The notes under the pieces: generated by a model | Told to the model about the DNA's origin: nothing | Databases searched by the model: none | Seen by the model: only the letters and a program-made list of their open reading frames with translations | Translations under genes and position numbers: made by a program | Assembly (NCBI RefSeq): GCF_000739615.1 | Contig: NZ_BATP01000032.1 | Span: 124,001-188,000, forward strand | Reading direction: 5' to 3' | From: Haloferula sp. BvORR071 | GTDB lineage: Bacteria > Verrucomicrobiota > Verrucomicrobiia > Verrucomicrobiales > Akkermansiaceae | Length of the DNA stretch: 64,000 nt | Shown here: piece after piece, positions 28,917 to 37,773 of the stretch | How the letters are laid out: each line of letters starts with the position of its first letter | How positions within the stretch are numbered: position 1 is the first letter of the stretch

Positions 28917-29849
28917 TCAGGCCACTTGGGGCAGAGCGGCTTGCATGAATTGGGCGTAGCCGGCCTCGCCCATGTAGCGCGCCAGCACGGTTGCAGGGGC
29001 CTGGCGGAGATCCACCAGCACCAGCGCGTCGAGCACGTCGGAGAAGTCGGGGTCCACGTTGAACTCCAGCAGGGTGGCGTTCAGCTTGAGGTATTGCCGC
29101 AGCAGGACCGGCACGCCCTTGCTATCAGGCTCGGCGGCGGCCACGGCAGCGGAGACGTCCTCGATCGATTGCAGGCAGGAGCTGATGTCCGCGCCCTCCG
29201 GCAGACCGTAGGGGTGGAGCGGGTGGACCCAGCGGGAGATGGCCTTGTCCTGGCGGCGGTCGCGCAGGAAGCGCACGATCAGATCCGTGGAGGTGGCCGT
29301 GTAGTCGCTGGAAATGCTCACCGGCCCGAAGAGCCGGGCATAGCGCGGGCGCTCCGCGACGAAGCGGCCGATCCCGCGCCACAGGAGGCCGAGCGGGTGG
29401 ATCGACTTCTGGTATTCCGGGATCACGAAGGAGCGGCCGAGCTCCAGCGCCGGCTTCAGGAAGTCCAGAAAGGGCTGCTCGAAGTGGAAGAGCGTTGAGG
29501 TGTAGAGCGCGTCGGCACCGCCGGAGGCCAGCAGCACATCAGTGCAGCCGAGGCGATAGCCGCCGACCACGCAAGCGGCCTCGCGGTCCCAGAGGAAGAG
29601 CTGCAGGTAGCTGGCATCGAAGCGGTCGAGGTCGAGCTCCTTGCCGGTGCCTTCGCCGACACCGCGGAAGGTGATTTCGCGCAGGCGGCCAATCTCATGG
29701 AGGATCGCGGGGATCTCCCAAGCAGCGGCGAGAAAGACATCCAGCTTGCCCTGCGAGGCCAGTGGCCCGCGGCGCTGGAGATGGGCGATTTCGGCTTGGA
29801 CCTCGGCCTGATCGGCGGGTGCCGCAATCGGTTGAAGTGATAGGTTCAT
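28917..29849 (-). CDS. GNAT-family acyltransferase, OlsB-like (ornithine-lipid synthesis)
   Basis: The roughly 310-residue protein belongs to the family of OlsB and the N-terminal half of OlsF. It has a GNAT core (LFLWDREAACVVGGYRLG, FEQPFLDFLKPALELGRSFV, PEYQKSIHPLGLLWRGIGRF). Family members transfer a 3-hydroxyacyl chain from ACP to the alpha-amino group of ornithine. The next gene upstream on this strand is a PlsC-type acyltransferase, which would supply the second step. The start may be ATG 29849 or 29870; both are in frame. Substrate amine and acyl chain are inferred, not shown. Confidence 0.75.
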   Translation of the reverse strand: MNLSLQPIAAPADQAEVQAEIAHLQRRGPLASQGKLDVFLAAAWEIPAILHEIGRLREITFRGVGEGTGKELDLDRFDASYLQLFLWDREAACVVGGYRLGCTDVLLASGGADALYTSTLFHFEQPFLDFLKPALELGRSFVIPEYQKSIHPLGLLWRGIGRFVAERPRYARLFGPVSISSDYTATSTDLIVRFLRDRRQDKAISRWVHPLHPYGLPEGADISSCLQSIEDVSAAVAAAEPDSKGVPVLLRQYLKLNATLLEFNVDPDFSDVLDALVLVDLRQAPATVLARYMGEAGYAQFMQAALPQVA

Positions 29850-29979
29850 GACTGAATCGCTTCTGATCATGTCTCCAGTGGCTCCATTCTCCGAATCGAA
29901 GAATCTTCGTTCTTCATCGCTGGAACCGATGGCGCGGGCGATTCCCCTTCGCCGACATTCTCGTCACACGAGGAGTCGT

Positions 29980-30789
29980 TCAGGCCTCAGGAATAGCCAT
30001 CGTCCGCAGCCGCAAATGGCGGGCGGCATCCTCCGGACTCATGCCCGCGACCTCGGCGGGGTCCACCGCTTCAGCGCGGCAGTGGACGGTCTGGCCGCGG
30101 GAGCAAAGGAGCACGCGGGGTAGCAGCGCAGTGCGGACCAGCGGATGGATACCGCCAGCGAGGTGGAACCATGAGGGGTTCCTGCCGAAGAACTTCACGG
30201 TCACCAAGGTGGCACCGCTTTTCAGCGCCAGTGCGGCCACGTGCGGTGACCAAGGGCCTTCCTCGACGGCCTTGCCCTTCCAGCTTGCGACTTCGCCGGA
30301 AGGAAAGACTGCCAGCAGGCCGCCATCGCGCAGATGTCCGAGGGCGCGGCGCAGGGAAGGGGCATTCTTCCGGGCCGAGCCCTCGCCACCGAGGATCGAG
30401 AGCGGAATCATGAGCTTGCCCGGGCCCGGGACCCGCGCCGCCATTTCATTGGCCAGCATCAGCGTGTCCGGCCGCCAAGCTGCGCAGAGAGTGCCCAGAG
30501 CGAGGGCATCAGCCCCGCCGAAGGGATGGTTTGCCATCACCACCACCGGGCCGGAGGCAGGAATCGCGGTGGCGAAGTCCTGGCCCGCGGCGCTGAGACC
30601 GTAGCCGGTAAAAGCTTCTGCGAAGGGCTCGCCGCTACGGGCGGCGGCCTCGCGGAAAATGGTGCGGACGCGCTTCAGGCCAAGCGCGTCTTCCAAGCCA
30701 TTCCGCGCGGACTCGCGCCAGCCTTCCCCATCGAGGAAGGGTAGCGCGTCACGCACGTCGAAGGGCAGCGGCTCGCGGTCCGGCGGCAT
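29980..30789 (-). CDS. PlsC-type lysophospholipid acyltransferase
   Basis: The 269-residue protein carries the HX4D catalytic motif in VVMANHPFGGADAL and the substrate-binding block VFPSGEVASWKGK. The start is ATG 30789 (MPPDREPLPFDVRDALPFLD). Such enzymes acylate lysolipids. Placed immediately before the OlsB-like gene on the same strand, it may act as the OlsA-type second acyltransferase that esterifies the lyso-ornithine lipid. A conventional role in phosphatidic acid synthesis is equally possible. Confidence 0.85.
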   Translation of the reverse strand: MPPDREPLPFDVRDALPFLDGEGWRESARNGLEDALGLKRVRTIFREAAARSGEPFAEAFTGYGLSAAGQDFATAIPASGPVVVMANHPFGGADALALGTLCAAWRPDTLMLANEMAARVPGPGKLMIPLSILGGEGSARKNAPSLRRALGHLRDGGLLAVFPSGEVASWKGKAVEEGPWSPHVAALALKSGATLVTVKFFGRNPSWFHLAGGIHPLVRTALLPRVLLCSRGQTVHCRAEAVDPAEVAGMSPEDAARHLRLRTMAIPEA

Positions 30790-30819
30790 GGGCGGAGGCG
30801 AGCAGAGCCGGGGAAAGGA

Positions 30820-31257
30820 TCAAGCCTTTCCCTGTTGCGATTTCAGCAGGTCGCGGATCTCAGTGAGGAGCTTCACGTCTTCCGGAGTGGCTGCGGCAGC
30901 GGCCACGGCGGGTGCTTCGAAGCGCTTCTTGGCCGCGGTGTAGAGCTTCACCACGATGAACAGCGCGAAGCCGACGATGATCAAGCTGATGAAGGCGTTG
31001 ATGATCGGCGCGAGGTCGATCACCTTCCATTTGGTGACATCTACATCCTTGCCGTCCACCTTCTCCATGACATGGAAGGCCCGCTTCTTGATCTCCACTG
31101 CTCCTATCTCGGTGCTATCGGTCGGGAAAGTGATGACCGAGAGCAGGAACTCGGTGAAGGCGGTGACCACCTTGCCGAAAGCCGCGCCGATGATGACACC
31201 GACGGCGAGGTCCAGCATGTTGCCCTTGAGGATGAAGTCTCTGAATTCTTTGATCAT
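30820..31257 (-). CDS. mscL: Large-conductance mechanosensitive channel MscL
   Basis: The 145-residue protein has the MscL N-terminal helix and first pore span MIKEFRDFILKGNMLDLAVG then VIIGAAFGKVVTAFTEFLL. A second span follows (PIINAFISLIIVGFALFIVV), with a C-terminal helical bundle (EDVKLLTEIRDLLKSQ). It forms a homopentameric channel that opens under membrane tension to release osmolytes. The loop between the spans is rather long and charged (KVDGKDVDVTKWKVID). It is followed by the acyltransferase gene. Confidence 0.96.
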   Translation of the reverse strand: MIKEFRDFILKGNMLDLAVGVIIGAAFGKVVTAFTEFLLSVITFPTDSTEIGAVEIKKRAFHVMEKVDGKDVDVTKWKVIDLAPIINAFISLIIVGFALFIVVKLYTAAKKRFEAPAVAAAAATPEDVKLLTEIRDLLKSQQGKA

Positions 31258-31381
31258 GGCGACTGAATGGGATTTGCGCCTCTATCAAAGCATTCCATCT
31301 AACATCCCGCAACCTTGATTCGTCCAAGGCTTCCGGGCATTGCCCGCGGGTGGAATATCGCGGGGAGTGAAGTTTGGGGGC

Positions 31382-31505
31382 TATGGAGTGCGGCGGCACG
31401 ACGCCGCTTTGGATTGGTGAGGACTTGCCTCTCACCAATTCGGAACCGCTAATCGCGAAATCACCAACCCGGAGCCAAAGCGGCGTCGTGCCGCCGCACT
31501 CCATA
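31382..31505. repeat. Paired inverted REP-like repeat A
   Basis: A 31-base arm at 31382-31412 recurs as its exact reverse complement at 31475-31505, with 62 bases between. The spacer holds a second hairpin, ATTGGTGAG/CTCACCAAT (31413-31421 and 31431-31439). The arms contain the words GGAGTGCG and GCCGCTTTGG shared with the other REP-like copies. It fills the gap between mscL and prfB. Confidence 0.8.
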
Positions 31506-31515
31506 ACGAGGTGGC

Positions 31516-32656
31516 TCAATCGTCCTCGTCCTTCGCGCCCTTCACCCGGACCTTGCCACGCAGCTTGGCCTCGATGAACGCATCGATATCCCCATCCATC
31601 GTCGCCTGGATGTTATTCGTCTCCTCACCGGTCCGCAGGTCCAAGACCTTCTGGTAAGGCTGGAAGACGTAGGAGCGGATCTGGTTGCCCCAGGCGATGT
31701 CGCCTTTCTCACCGTAGGCGCGCTCGGACTCGGCCCTGCGCTTGTCTTCCTCAAGCTGGAAGAGCTTGGCCTTGAGGATCTCGAAGGCGAGTTCCTTGTT
31801 AGCACCCTGCGAGCGGGCATTGGTGGAGCGGATCAGGATGCCGGTGGGGAAGTGGCGCAGCAGCACGCCGGTCTCCACCTTGTTCACGTTCTGACCACCC
31901 TTGCCGCCGGAGCGCATGGTGGTGATTTCCCAGTCCTTCTCGTTGATCTCGATCTTGATCTCGTCGTTGATCTCCGGAGTCGCGTCGACGGACGCGAAGG
32001 AGGTGTGGCGCTTGCCAGCCGAGTCGAAGGGCGAGATGCGCACCAGACGGTGCACGCCGCGCTCGTTCTTCATGTAGCCGTAGGCGTAGTCCCCGGTGAT
32101 CTTCATCGAGGCACCGCGCAGGCCGGCCTCGTCGCCATCTTCCCAGTAGATCGTCTCGCAGGTGAAGCCCTTGCGCTCCGCCCAGCGGCCGTACATGCGA
32201 TAGAGCATCTGTGCCCAGTCGCAGGCCTCCGTGCCGCCCGCACCGGCCTGGACCACCAGGTAGCAGGACGACTGGTCATTCGGCCGGTCAAGCAGCGTGA
32301 GCAGCTCGAAGGACCGGATGTCCTTGTCCAGCTCCGCGGCGGAGTTCACCGCCTCGGCTGCCGCATCGTTGTCGTCGAATTCCTTCGCCAGTTCGATGCC
32401 GGCGAGCAGGTCGTCGTAGCGGCTGTTGAGCTTCTGGAAGGCACCCAGCTTCTTTTTCAAGCTGGCGATCCGGCTATTGGCGGCGCGGGCCTTCTCCTGA
32501 TTGTTCCAGAAATTCGGGTCGCCCATGGCGGCCTCGAGCGAACCGATCTCCCGTTCCAGGGTCGGCAGGTCAAAGATACCTCCCGAGCTGGGTCAGACGG
32601 CTCTTCAGAGCGTCCGTATCCAGCGTCAAGAGGTCGGCGGTTTGCGGTTCAGCCAT
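31516..32656 (-). CDS. prfB: Peptide chain release factor 2, with programmed +1 frameshift
   Basis: The short first frame (32656 down to 32570, starting [13 protein letters not shown]) ends at an in-frame TGA inside the sequence CTT TGA C. Reading shifts +1 there and continues as [20 protein letters not shown] into the 336-residue main frame, ending at 31516. RF2 hallmarks are the GGQ motif in [18 protein letters not shown] and the anticodon-like SPF motif in [11 protein letters not shown]2 recognises UGA and UAA. The internal UGA makes synthesis sensitive to RF2 level. The frame starting with MGDPNFWNN alone would miss the first 45 residues. Confidence 0.96.
32570..32584 (-). promoter_or_regulatory. 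Programmed +1 frameshift site of prfB
   Basis: On the minus strand GGGAGG TAT CTT TGA places a Shine-Dalgarno-like GGGAGG three bases before the slippery CTT and the UGA (32572-32570). This is the classical autoregulatory element of RF2 genes. Confidence 0.92.
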
Positions 32657-32833
32657 AATCGTGGGCGGGAAGGTGGGGGCGTGGGGGCGGGGAGTCAAGG
32701 AGCAGTGCGGAGCGGGGAATGCGGAGTGGCGAGTGATTGGGGTGAGATGGGAGCTTCCGCCTTGATTCGGGGGCCTGGAGGAGTATGGAAGGAATTTGCG
32801 GAGGGGCGTCGGGCTCCTACTGCTTTCCTCGTC

Positions 32834-33202
32834 GTGTCACGCCTTGCCTCCATCTTCACCTGCTTGCTGGCCCTCTTGGTCGCCAGCCCGCTGTGTTGTT
32901 GTGCGGGCGAGGTGGCGAAGCAGGCAGAGTCCTCCTCCTCCTGCTGCTGTGGCAGCGGGAAGAAGAAGGAGCAGAAGCACGACGATTGCTCCTGCGCGAC
33001 GAACAAGGAGCCGCGGGAAAAGGCGCCGGATGCGGTGTTGCCGGCCCTGCCGGTAGTGGCGCTCGCGCCGCAGCCGGCGGAACTGTGGCTGCCGGTCGTG
33101 CTGCAGGGCGACCTTGAGCTGCGGCCGGAGTGGGTGCCGGCGATTCCCTGGCATGCGCCGCCGGCGCAGCGACGGGCGATGTTGGTGAGCAGGACACTGT
33201 GA
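32834..33202 (+). CDS. Small Cys-rich exported protein of the metal island
   Basis: The roughly 122-residue protein has a signal peptide (SRLASIFTCLLALLVASPLC) and Cys clusters CCC, CCC and CSC, mixed with Lys/Asp/His-rich sequence (SCCCGSGKKKEQKHDDCSCA). The rest is Pro/Ala-rich with no fold I recognise. Cys clusters of this kind suggest metal binding. I chose GTG 32834; ATG 32747 in the same frame is the alternative and would make an overlong N-terminus. It is the first gene of a run of metal-handling genes going right. Confidence 0.6.
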   Translation: MSRLASIFTCLLALLVASPLCCCAGEVAKQAESSSSCCCGSGKKKEQKHDDCSCATNKEPREKAPDAVLPALPVVALAPQPAELWLPVVLQGDLELRPEWVPAIPWHAPPAQRRAMLVSRTL

Positions 33203-33326
33203 GAAGAAAGCGGCGCGGCAGCCCATTCACTGCCGCCTGAGCCTAGCCGTGCCTTCGTGCCCCTTTTCAAGGGACTGCCGTGGCGTGGACGGCCGCCGTC
33301 TTCTTTCTCACTCCCTGTCCCTATCG

Positions 33327-33947
33327 ATGAAACCTCTTGCGATTCTATTGCTCGGCACCGCGGGTGCCGTGGCCCATCCCGTATCCTTCGAGGGTGCCTG
33401 GCAGATCATGCTCGGTACTAGCGGCGATGTGCAGAACTTCGAAGCCTACCACTCCTACACCTCGCAAGCCGCCCTCGGGGTGCATGCCATGCGCTTCGGG
33501 GACGAGCGCGACGACGACTACTACACCGGCATCCAGCACAACTGGCTGCTCAAGCGCTGGAACATGCCGGAAGCTCAGGCAAATATTTACCTCGGCCTCG
33601 GGGCCGGGGCGGCCAAACAGGACGGGGATTCCTGGGCTCCCGCGGGCCTCGGCTTCTTCCGCGCGGACTACGAGACGCGGCGGATCTACACCGCCTTCGA
33701 GACCAAGCTAATCGGCTCGGAGGACGTCTCGCGCGGCGTGACCAGCCTGTCCTTCGGCGTCGCGCCGTACAAGGCGGAATTCGAACACCTCAATACCTGG
33801 CTGATCCTCCAGCTCGAACACGTCAGCGGCATGGAGGACGACCTGGAGATCATCCCGAAGGTCCGCTTCTTCAAGGGGCCCTACTTTATCGAACTCGGCT
33901 GCTCGCTGGATGGCGATCCGCTGGTGAACTTCATGATGCACTTCTAA
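33327..33947 (+). CDS. Outer-membrane beta-barrel-like protein of the metal island
   Basis: The 206-residue protein has a signal peptide (MKPLAILLLGTAGAVA) and alternating amphipathic strands (AALGVHAMRF, ANIYLGLGAGA, GFFRADYETRRIYTAFETK), and it ends in the terminal phenylalanine typical of outer-membrane proteins (NFMMHF). It has no named domain. Its position 17 bases before an HMA metal-binding gene, and a similar barrel in the CopA fusion downstream, suggest a periplasmic/outer-membrane metal role. I start at ATG 33327; an earlier start at 33249 would add a non-signal extension. Confidence 0.7.
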   Translation: MKPLAILLLGTAGAVAHPVSFEGAWQIMLGTSGDVQNFEAYHSYTSQAALGVHAMRFGDERDDDYYTGIQHNWLLKRWNMPEAQANIYLGLGAGAAKQDGDSWAPAGLGFFRADYETRRIYTAFETKLIGSEDVSRGVTSLSFGVAPYKAEFEHLNTWLILQLEHVSGMEDDLEIIPKVRFFKGPYFIELGCSLDGDPLVNFMMHF

Positions 33948-33966
33948 CAAAACCAATTTTACGATT

Positions 33967-34305
33967 ATGAACCATAATATCCTATTCAGCCTGATTGTTG
34001 CCTGGCTCTTCGCCGCCAGCCCCGCCCGCGCTTCCACCGAGCGCGTGATGACTGTGAAGACCACCGTGGACGGAATGGTCTGCTCCTTCTGCGCCCAGGG
34101 CCTGGTGGGCTACTTCAAGAAGCACCCCGCGGTCTCGAACGTCCACGTCGACCTCGAGCGCAAGCTGCTGATCATCGAGGAGAAGAAAGGCGCCGCCATC
34201 AAGGACGAGGAGATCACCGAGTTCATCAAGAAGTCGGGATTTGAGCCGAAGAAGGTGGAGAGGGTGACGGAGTCCTTCGAGAAGGTGAAGACGGCGAAGA
34301 AGTAG
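33967..34305 (+). CDS. Periplasmic heavy-metal-associated (HMA/MerP-like) protein
   Basis: The 112-residue protein has a signal peptide (about residues 1-22) and one HMA domain with the metal motif DGMVCSFCAQGL (GMxCxxC). A beta-alpha-beta core ends in KKSGFEPKKV. It binds a soft metal such as Cu(I) or Hg(II) through the two Cys in the periplasm. The C-terminal tail is Lys-rich (FEKVKTAKK). It is 19 bases after the barrel gene and on the same strand, so the two are probably an operon. Confidence 0.88.
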   Translation: MNHNILFSLIVAWLFAASPARASTERVMTVKTTVDGMVCSFCAQGLVGYFKKHPAVSNVHVDLERKLLIIEEKKGAAIKDEEITEFIKKSGFEPKKVERVTESFEKVKTAKK

Positions 34306-34361
34306 CGGCGGCGCGATTTACAGGAGCCGAGCCTCATGGCAGGCTCCATTCACACACTTCC

Positions 34362-35321
34362 GTGAACGCTGGATTCATCACCTCGGTCGCTCTGCTCGTC
34401 GGTTTGCCCCAGCTCGTTCTTGGGCAAGTGCCGGTAGATCCCGCGACTTTGCCGCCTGCGGTTCGGGAATATGTCGAGAAACGGACCTCGGACCCTGCAG
34501 GGGAGTTTCCCGCTTTGCGTGAGCGACTGCCGGAGCAGGAGCTCAAGTTCGGCCCCCACCTAGCCGATGCGAAACGAGCGGATCGCAATCGCTGGATACT
34601 CGGGCTTGCGTTCGGCAGAAACCAAGCACGTGAGCATCTTGAACTTTCGGATGTGGTCTTGATTTCCGAAGAGGGTGCCGAGCTTGGGCACTTTCCCTTC
34701 CTTGGCGAACTCGATCATGAGGTTGTAGGTCCCCCGTCCATGGAGTTGCGGGCGCCGTTGAGCGGAGTCGTGGCTTTCTCGACTTCCGCGGACGAAACTT
34801 GGCTTGGGGTTTCTTGGGCGTCGGGACGCGAGGTGGCCGGCACTGTGGATCTGGCGCGGAACGGAGACGAGGATGGCTCGGTCTGGCGTTGGGATTGGGA
34901 CTGGAATGGTAGGGCCCAAAGCAGGTTGGGATCCGTGGAGTCGATGTTCTATTTCCGCGATGTGGATGGAGACGGCCGAAGGGACGTGGTGATCAATCAG
35001 CGCCTCTGTCTGCAGGTGAAAGACGACCAGTATCGGTTTGAGAACCGGAAGCTCGCCTACCGGATACTGGAAAATGGCAAGGGATTCGCACCAATCCAAC
35101 TGTCACCGGAGAAGCTCATGGAGGCGGTGCGGAGCTGTAAAAGCGATCCGGATGTGCCTTATTTGATTCGCGGTGCGATGCTGCCTGAATTGCAGGATAA
35201 ATCCGGGTTTGGAGAGGCGATCTTTCCCGCAGAGGCGAAGTATGAGGACACAGCACTGCCGACAGCCACCGGGCCATGGCCGGTGGCTAAGCTGGAGCGG
35301 GTGGAGAAGCGGAAGAAGTAA
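34362..35321 (+). CDS. Secreted protein of unknown function with an FG-GAP-like calcium motif
   Basis: The 319-residue protein has a signal peptide (ITSVALLVGLPQLVLG) and a single FG-GAP/calcium-type motif FRDVDGDGRRDVV (about residue 205). No enzyme motif is visible. The start is GTG 34362. It is not an obvious part of the metal pathway, and its G+C and codon use look like the neighbours'. Function unknown. Confidence 0.7.
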   Translation: MNAGFITSVALLVGLPQLVLGQVPVDPATLPPAVREYVEKRTSDPAGEFPALRERLPEQELKFGPHLADAKRADRNRWILGLAFGRNQAREHLELSDVVLISEEGAELGHFPFLGELDHEVVGPPSMELRAPLSGVVAFSTSADETWLGVSWASGREVAGTVDLARNGDEDGSVWRWDWDWNGRAQSRLGSVESMFYFRDVDGDGRRDVVINQRLCLQVKDDQYRFENRKLAYRILENGKGFAPIQLSPEKLMEAVRSCKSDPDVPYLIRGAMLPELQDKSGFGEAIFPAEAKYEDTALPTATGPWPVAKLERVEKRKK

Positions 35322-35334
35322 GGCTGATGAACCC

Positions 35335-35720
35335 ATGAGCCGCTGGCGCCGCGAGGCATCTGAACGCCTGCCCGAACTTCAACCGCTGATCGCATCGCGG
35401 GAGGTGGAGGGGCCGATGATGCTGTGGATCGAGTTGCAATCCAAGTTCCGGGCGCTCTGTGAAGAGAGCCCGCTGCCTTTGGATGCGATTGGTGCTTGAT
35501 CCACGGCGGCGATGATGTCCGGACCGGCGCGGCGCTCGGCTTCTGCGAGCATCTCATCGATACACCCGCGCAAGCGAAGCTGCTGCCCCAGATCATGAAG
35601 CGCGAGGACTTCGTGGCGCTGAGGAGCTTCATGGAGTATCACCATGCTCCGGCGGAGGTGGAGGCTTTGCTGCGCGAGTTGTGGCCGGGTGCCTTCAAGG
35701 ATGCGCGCAGGAGGAGCTGA
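35335..35720 (+). pseudogene. Broken gene: two fragments of one small conserved protein
   Basis: A 54-residue frame (MSRWRREASERLPELQPLIA, 35335-35499) stops at TGA, and a second frame (TTG 35496, IHGGDDVRTGAALGFCEHLI, to 35720) continues with no start of its own that looks convincing. The second frame read slightly upstream gives DWCLIHGGDD. The first frame turns to PLDAIGA, so a short deletion and frame shift near 35480-35495 is the simplest explanation. The two parts look like the N- and C-terminal halves of one protein. Whether the product is still made is unknown; a sequencing error is possible. Confidence 0.55.
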
Positions 35721-35779
35721 TCGCATTTACGGGATGTTTACGGACAGGACGCGATTCTCCGGCTATCACCGGAGGAACC

Positions 35780-37450
35780 ATGAAAGCCGCGATCTGTCTG
35801 TTAGCCCTTGTCGTCGTCCCCATTTACGCTGCAGAGGAGACTGCGGTCACGCCGCGGGTCGATTCCGTGGGCCTCTTCAAGAACAGCGTGGCGGTGGTCC
35901 GCGCTTCCTTCGAGGTGAAGGGCCCGGGCGTCTACTGCTGGCAAGACCTGCCCCGCGCGGTGCATGGCAGCTTCTGGGTGGAGAGCGATGGCCAAGTGAC
36001 GATCCGCTCCACGACGCGGATGCTGGAAGATCCCGAGCCGGTTCTGCCTTCCGGCATTTTGCAGCGCGATCTGGCGGGGGCACCGGTGACGGTGAAGCTC
36101 AAGAGCACAGCGCCCGCGCAAGAGCCGCTGGTGAGCGGCAAGGTCTGGACGATGCCTGAGTTCACCCCGCGCCGGATCTGGGACAATTCGATGCCGACGA
36201 ACGATCCTTGGGCCAGCATGCGCGCATGGACTGTCACGCAGGCCAATGGCACGCTGCCGACTGCCTCGGCCGGCAATTTCCTGGTGCTGGAGCCGGAGAA
36301 GGGAGGGCGGCAGTATCTCGATCTCGGCTCGATCGCATCGGTGAGCGTGGATGGGCCGATCGAGGCGAAGAAGCGCAAGCTGGAGAAGCCGGTGATGATC
36401 TTCGAGGTCGGGCAAGCGCCTGCCAATGGCGGTCGGGTGCAGATCTCCTACCTCGCGCGTGGGATCGCCTGGGCACCGTCCTATCTCATCGATCTGGCGG
36501 GTACGGACCAGCTTTCGATCCGGCGGAATGCAGTGGTGCGGAATGAGTTGATCGACCTGAAGGACACGGAAGTGCAACTCATCTCGGGCTTCCCGAACAT
36601 CGAGTTCGCGCATGTCGATTCGCCGCTGTGGGCGGGTGGCTCGCTGGCGGCCTTCTTCCAGCAGCTCAGCCAGCAGCCGGGCAGCCCTGGCGGGATGGCA
36701 TCGCAGCAGATGGTGATGTACAACACGATGACGCCATCAGGCGGTGGTGCTGCGGCCTTGCCGAACCTGGCGGAGGCGGGCGGCGGGGACGATGTGCACT
36801 TCGAGAGCATCGGGCCGCGCAGCCTGGCGCCGGGTGATTCGCTGTCGCTGGAGATTGCTTCGGCGAAGACTGCTTGCCAGCGGGTGGTGGAGTGGGTGGT
36901 GCCGGATCCCCGGGATGAGTATGGGCGCTATCGCCGCGAGAGTGGCTCGAGCCAGCAGCAACAGAAGGATGAGGACGCGCCTTGGGATGCGCTGAAGTTC
37001 ACCAATCCCTTCAAGTTCCCGCTGACCACCGGTCCGGCGATGATCACGGAGAGCGGGCGCTTCCGCGGTCAGAGTCTGAGCCAGTGGGTGAACCCGGGGC
37101 AGTCGACCTGCCTGCGCGTGACCAAGGCCTTGAGCATCGATGCGCGCTATGCGGAGGTGGAGGAAGAGCAGCAGCGCGAGCTGGTCTGGATCGGCGGGAA
37201 TGATTTCCAGAAGACCAAGGTGAAGGGCACGATGGTGGTGCGGAATTTCCGTGGCAAGGACTCGGTGATGAGCATCCGGGCCTGCTTCTCGGGGGAGATG
37301 ATCGATGCGGAGGGCAATCCCGCCGCCAAGCTGCGGACGGAAGGCGTAAGCAGCGTCAACCCACGCCGCGAGCTGGAATGGACCCTGAAGCTGGCAGCAG
37401 GAGAGGAGAAGACTCTGAGCTACCGCTACTCGGTATTGGTGGATCGGTGA
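35780..37450 (+). CDS. Secreted DUF4139-like protein
   Basis: The 556-residue protein has a signal peptide (MKAAICLLALVVVPIYAAEE) and a large beta-rich body resembling DUF4139-type proteins (EKPVMIFEVGQ, RGIAWAPSYLIDL, IRRNAVVRNELIDL, GEEKTLSYRYSVLV). These are found with DUF4140 in secreted proteins of unknown function. The central region is Gln/Gly-rich (SQQPGSPGGMASQQMVMYN). The start is ATG 35780, 5 bases after a perfect GGAGGA. Nothing in it points to metal handling, although it lies within the metal island. Confidence 0.78.
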   Translation: MKAAICLLALVVVPIYAAEETAVTPRVDSVGLFKNSVAVVRASFEVKGPGVYCWQDLPRAVHGSFWVESDGQVTIRSTTRMLEDPEPVLPSGILQRDLAGAPVTVKLKSTAPAQEPLVSGKVWTMPEFTPRRIWDNSMPTNDPWASMRAWTVTQANGTLPTASAGNFLVLEPEKGGRQYLDLGSIASVSVDGPIEAKKRKLEKPVMIFEVGQAPANGGRVQISYLARGIAWAPSYLIDLAGTDQLSIRRNAVVRNELIDLKDTEVQLISGFPNIEFAHVDSPLWAGGSLAAFFQQLSQQPGSPGGMASQQMVMYNTMTPSGGGAAALPNLAEAGGGDDVHFESIGPRSLAPGDSLSLEIASAKTACQRVVEWVVPDPRDEYGRYRRESGSSQQQQKDEDAPWDALKFTNPFKFPLTTGPAMITESGRFRGQSLSQWVNPGQSTCLRVTKALSIDARYAEVEEEQQRELVWIGGNDFQKTKVKGTMVVRNFRGKDSVMSIRACFSGEMIDAEGNPAAKLRTEGVSSVNPRRELEWTLKLAAGEEKTLSYRYSVLVDR

Positions 37451-37455
37451 CCCCT

Positions 37456-37711
37456 TTCGCGGCGCAGCCGCTTTGGGAGTGCGCGCGAGAATCGCCGCTT
37501 TTTGGGCGCGTGTGGGCTTTGGGGCGACGCGCGAGTTCTAGGTGAAGTGACCACTACCTCAGGTGAAATGAGCGGTCCCCGGTGAAGGGGGCCGCTCTAT
37601 CCTCAGGTGGGGCTGTACCCCCCTAGAACTTGAATGGCGGTGATTTGGGAGACTTCGCAGAGAAAGCGGCGATTCTCGCGCGCACTCCCAAAGCGACTCT
37701 GTCGCAAAGGG
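37456..37711. repeat. Paired inverted REP-like repeat B with structured spacer
   Basis: The 33-base arm at 37469-37501 recurs exactly inverted at 37663-37695; the outer flanks are related but diverged (GGCGCAG against CTCTGTCGC). The spacer holds further palindromes, notably GTTCTAG (37535 region) against CTAGAAC (37623 region) and a GAGCGG/CCGCTC stem around 37575-37600. The arms share GCCGCTTTGGGAGTGCG with the RAYT-flanking repeats. It fills the 344-base gap between the DUF4139-like gene and csoR, with no gene inside. Confidence 0.8.
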
Positions 37712-37773
37712 TAGCACGTAGGCTGAAAGCACAGCCTGAGGTCGGGGCGAAATTTCCATTTGCAGGAATACAT

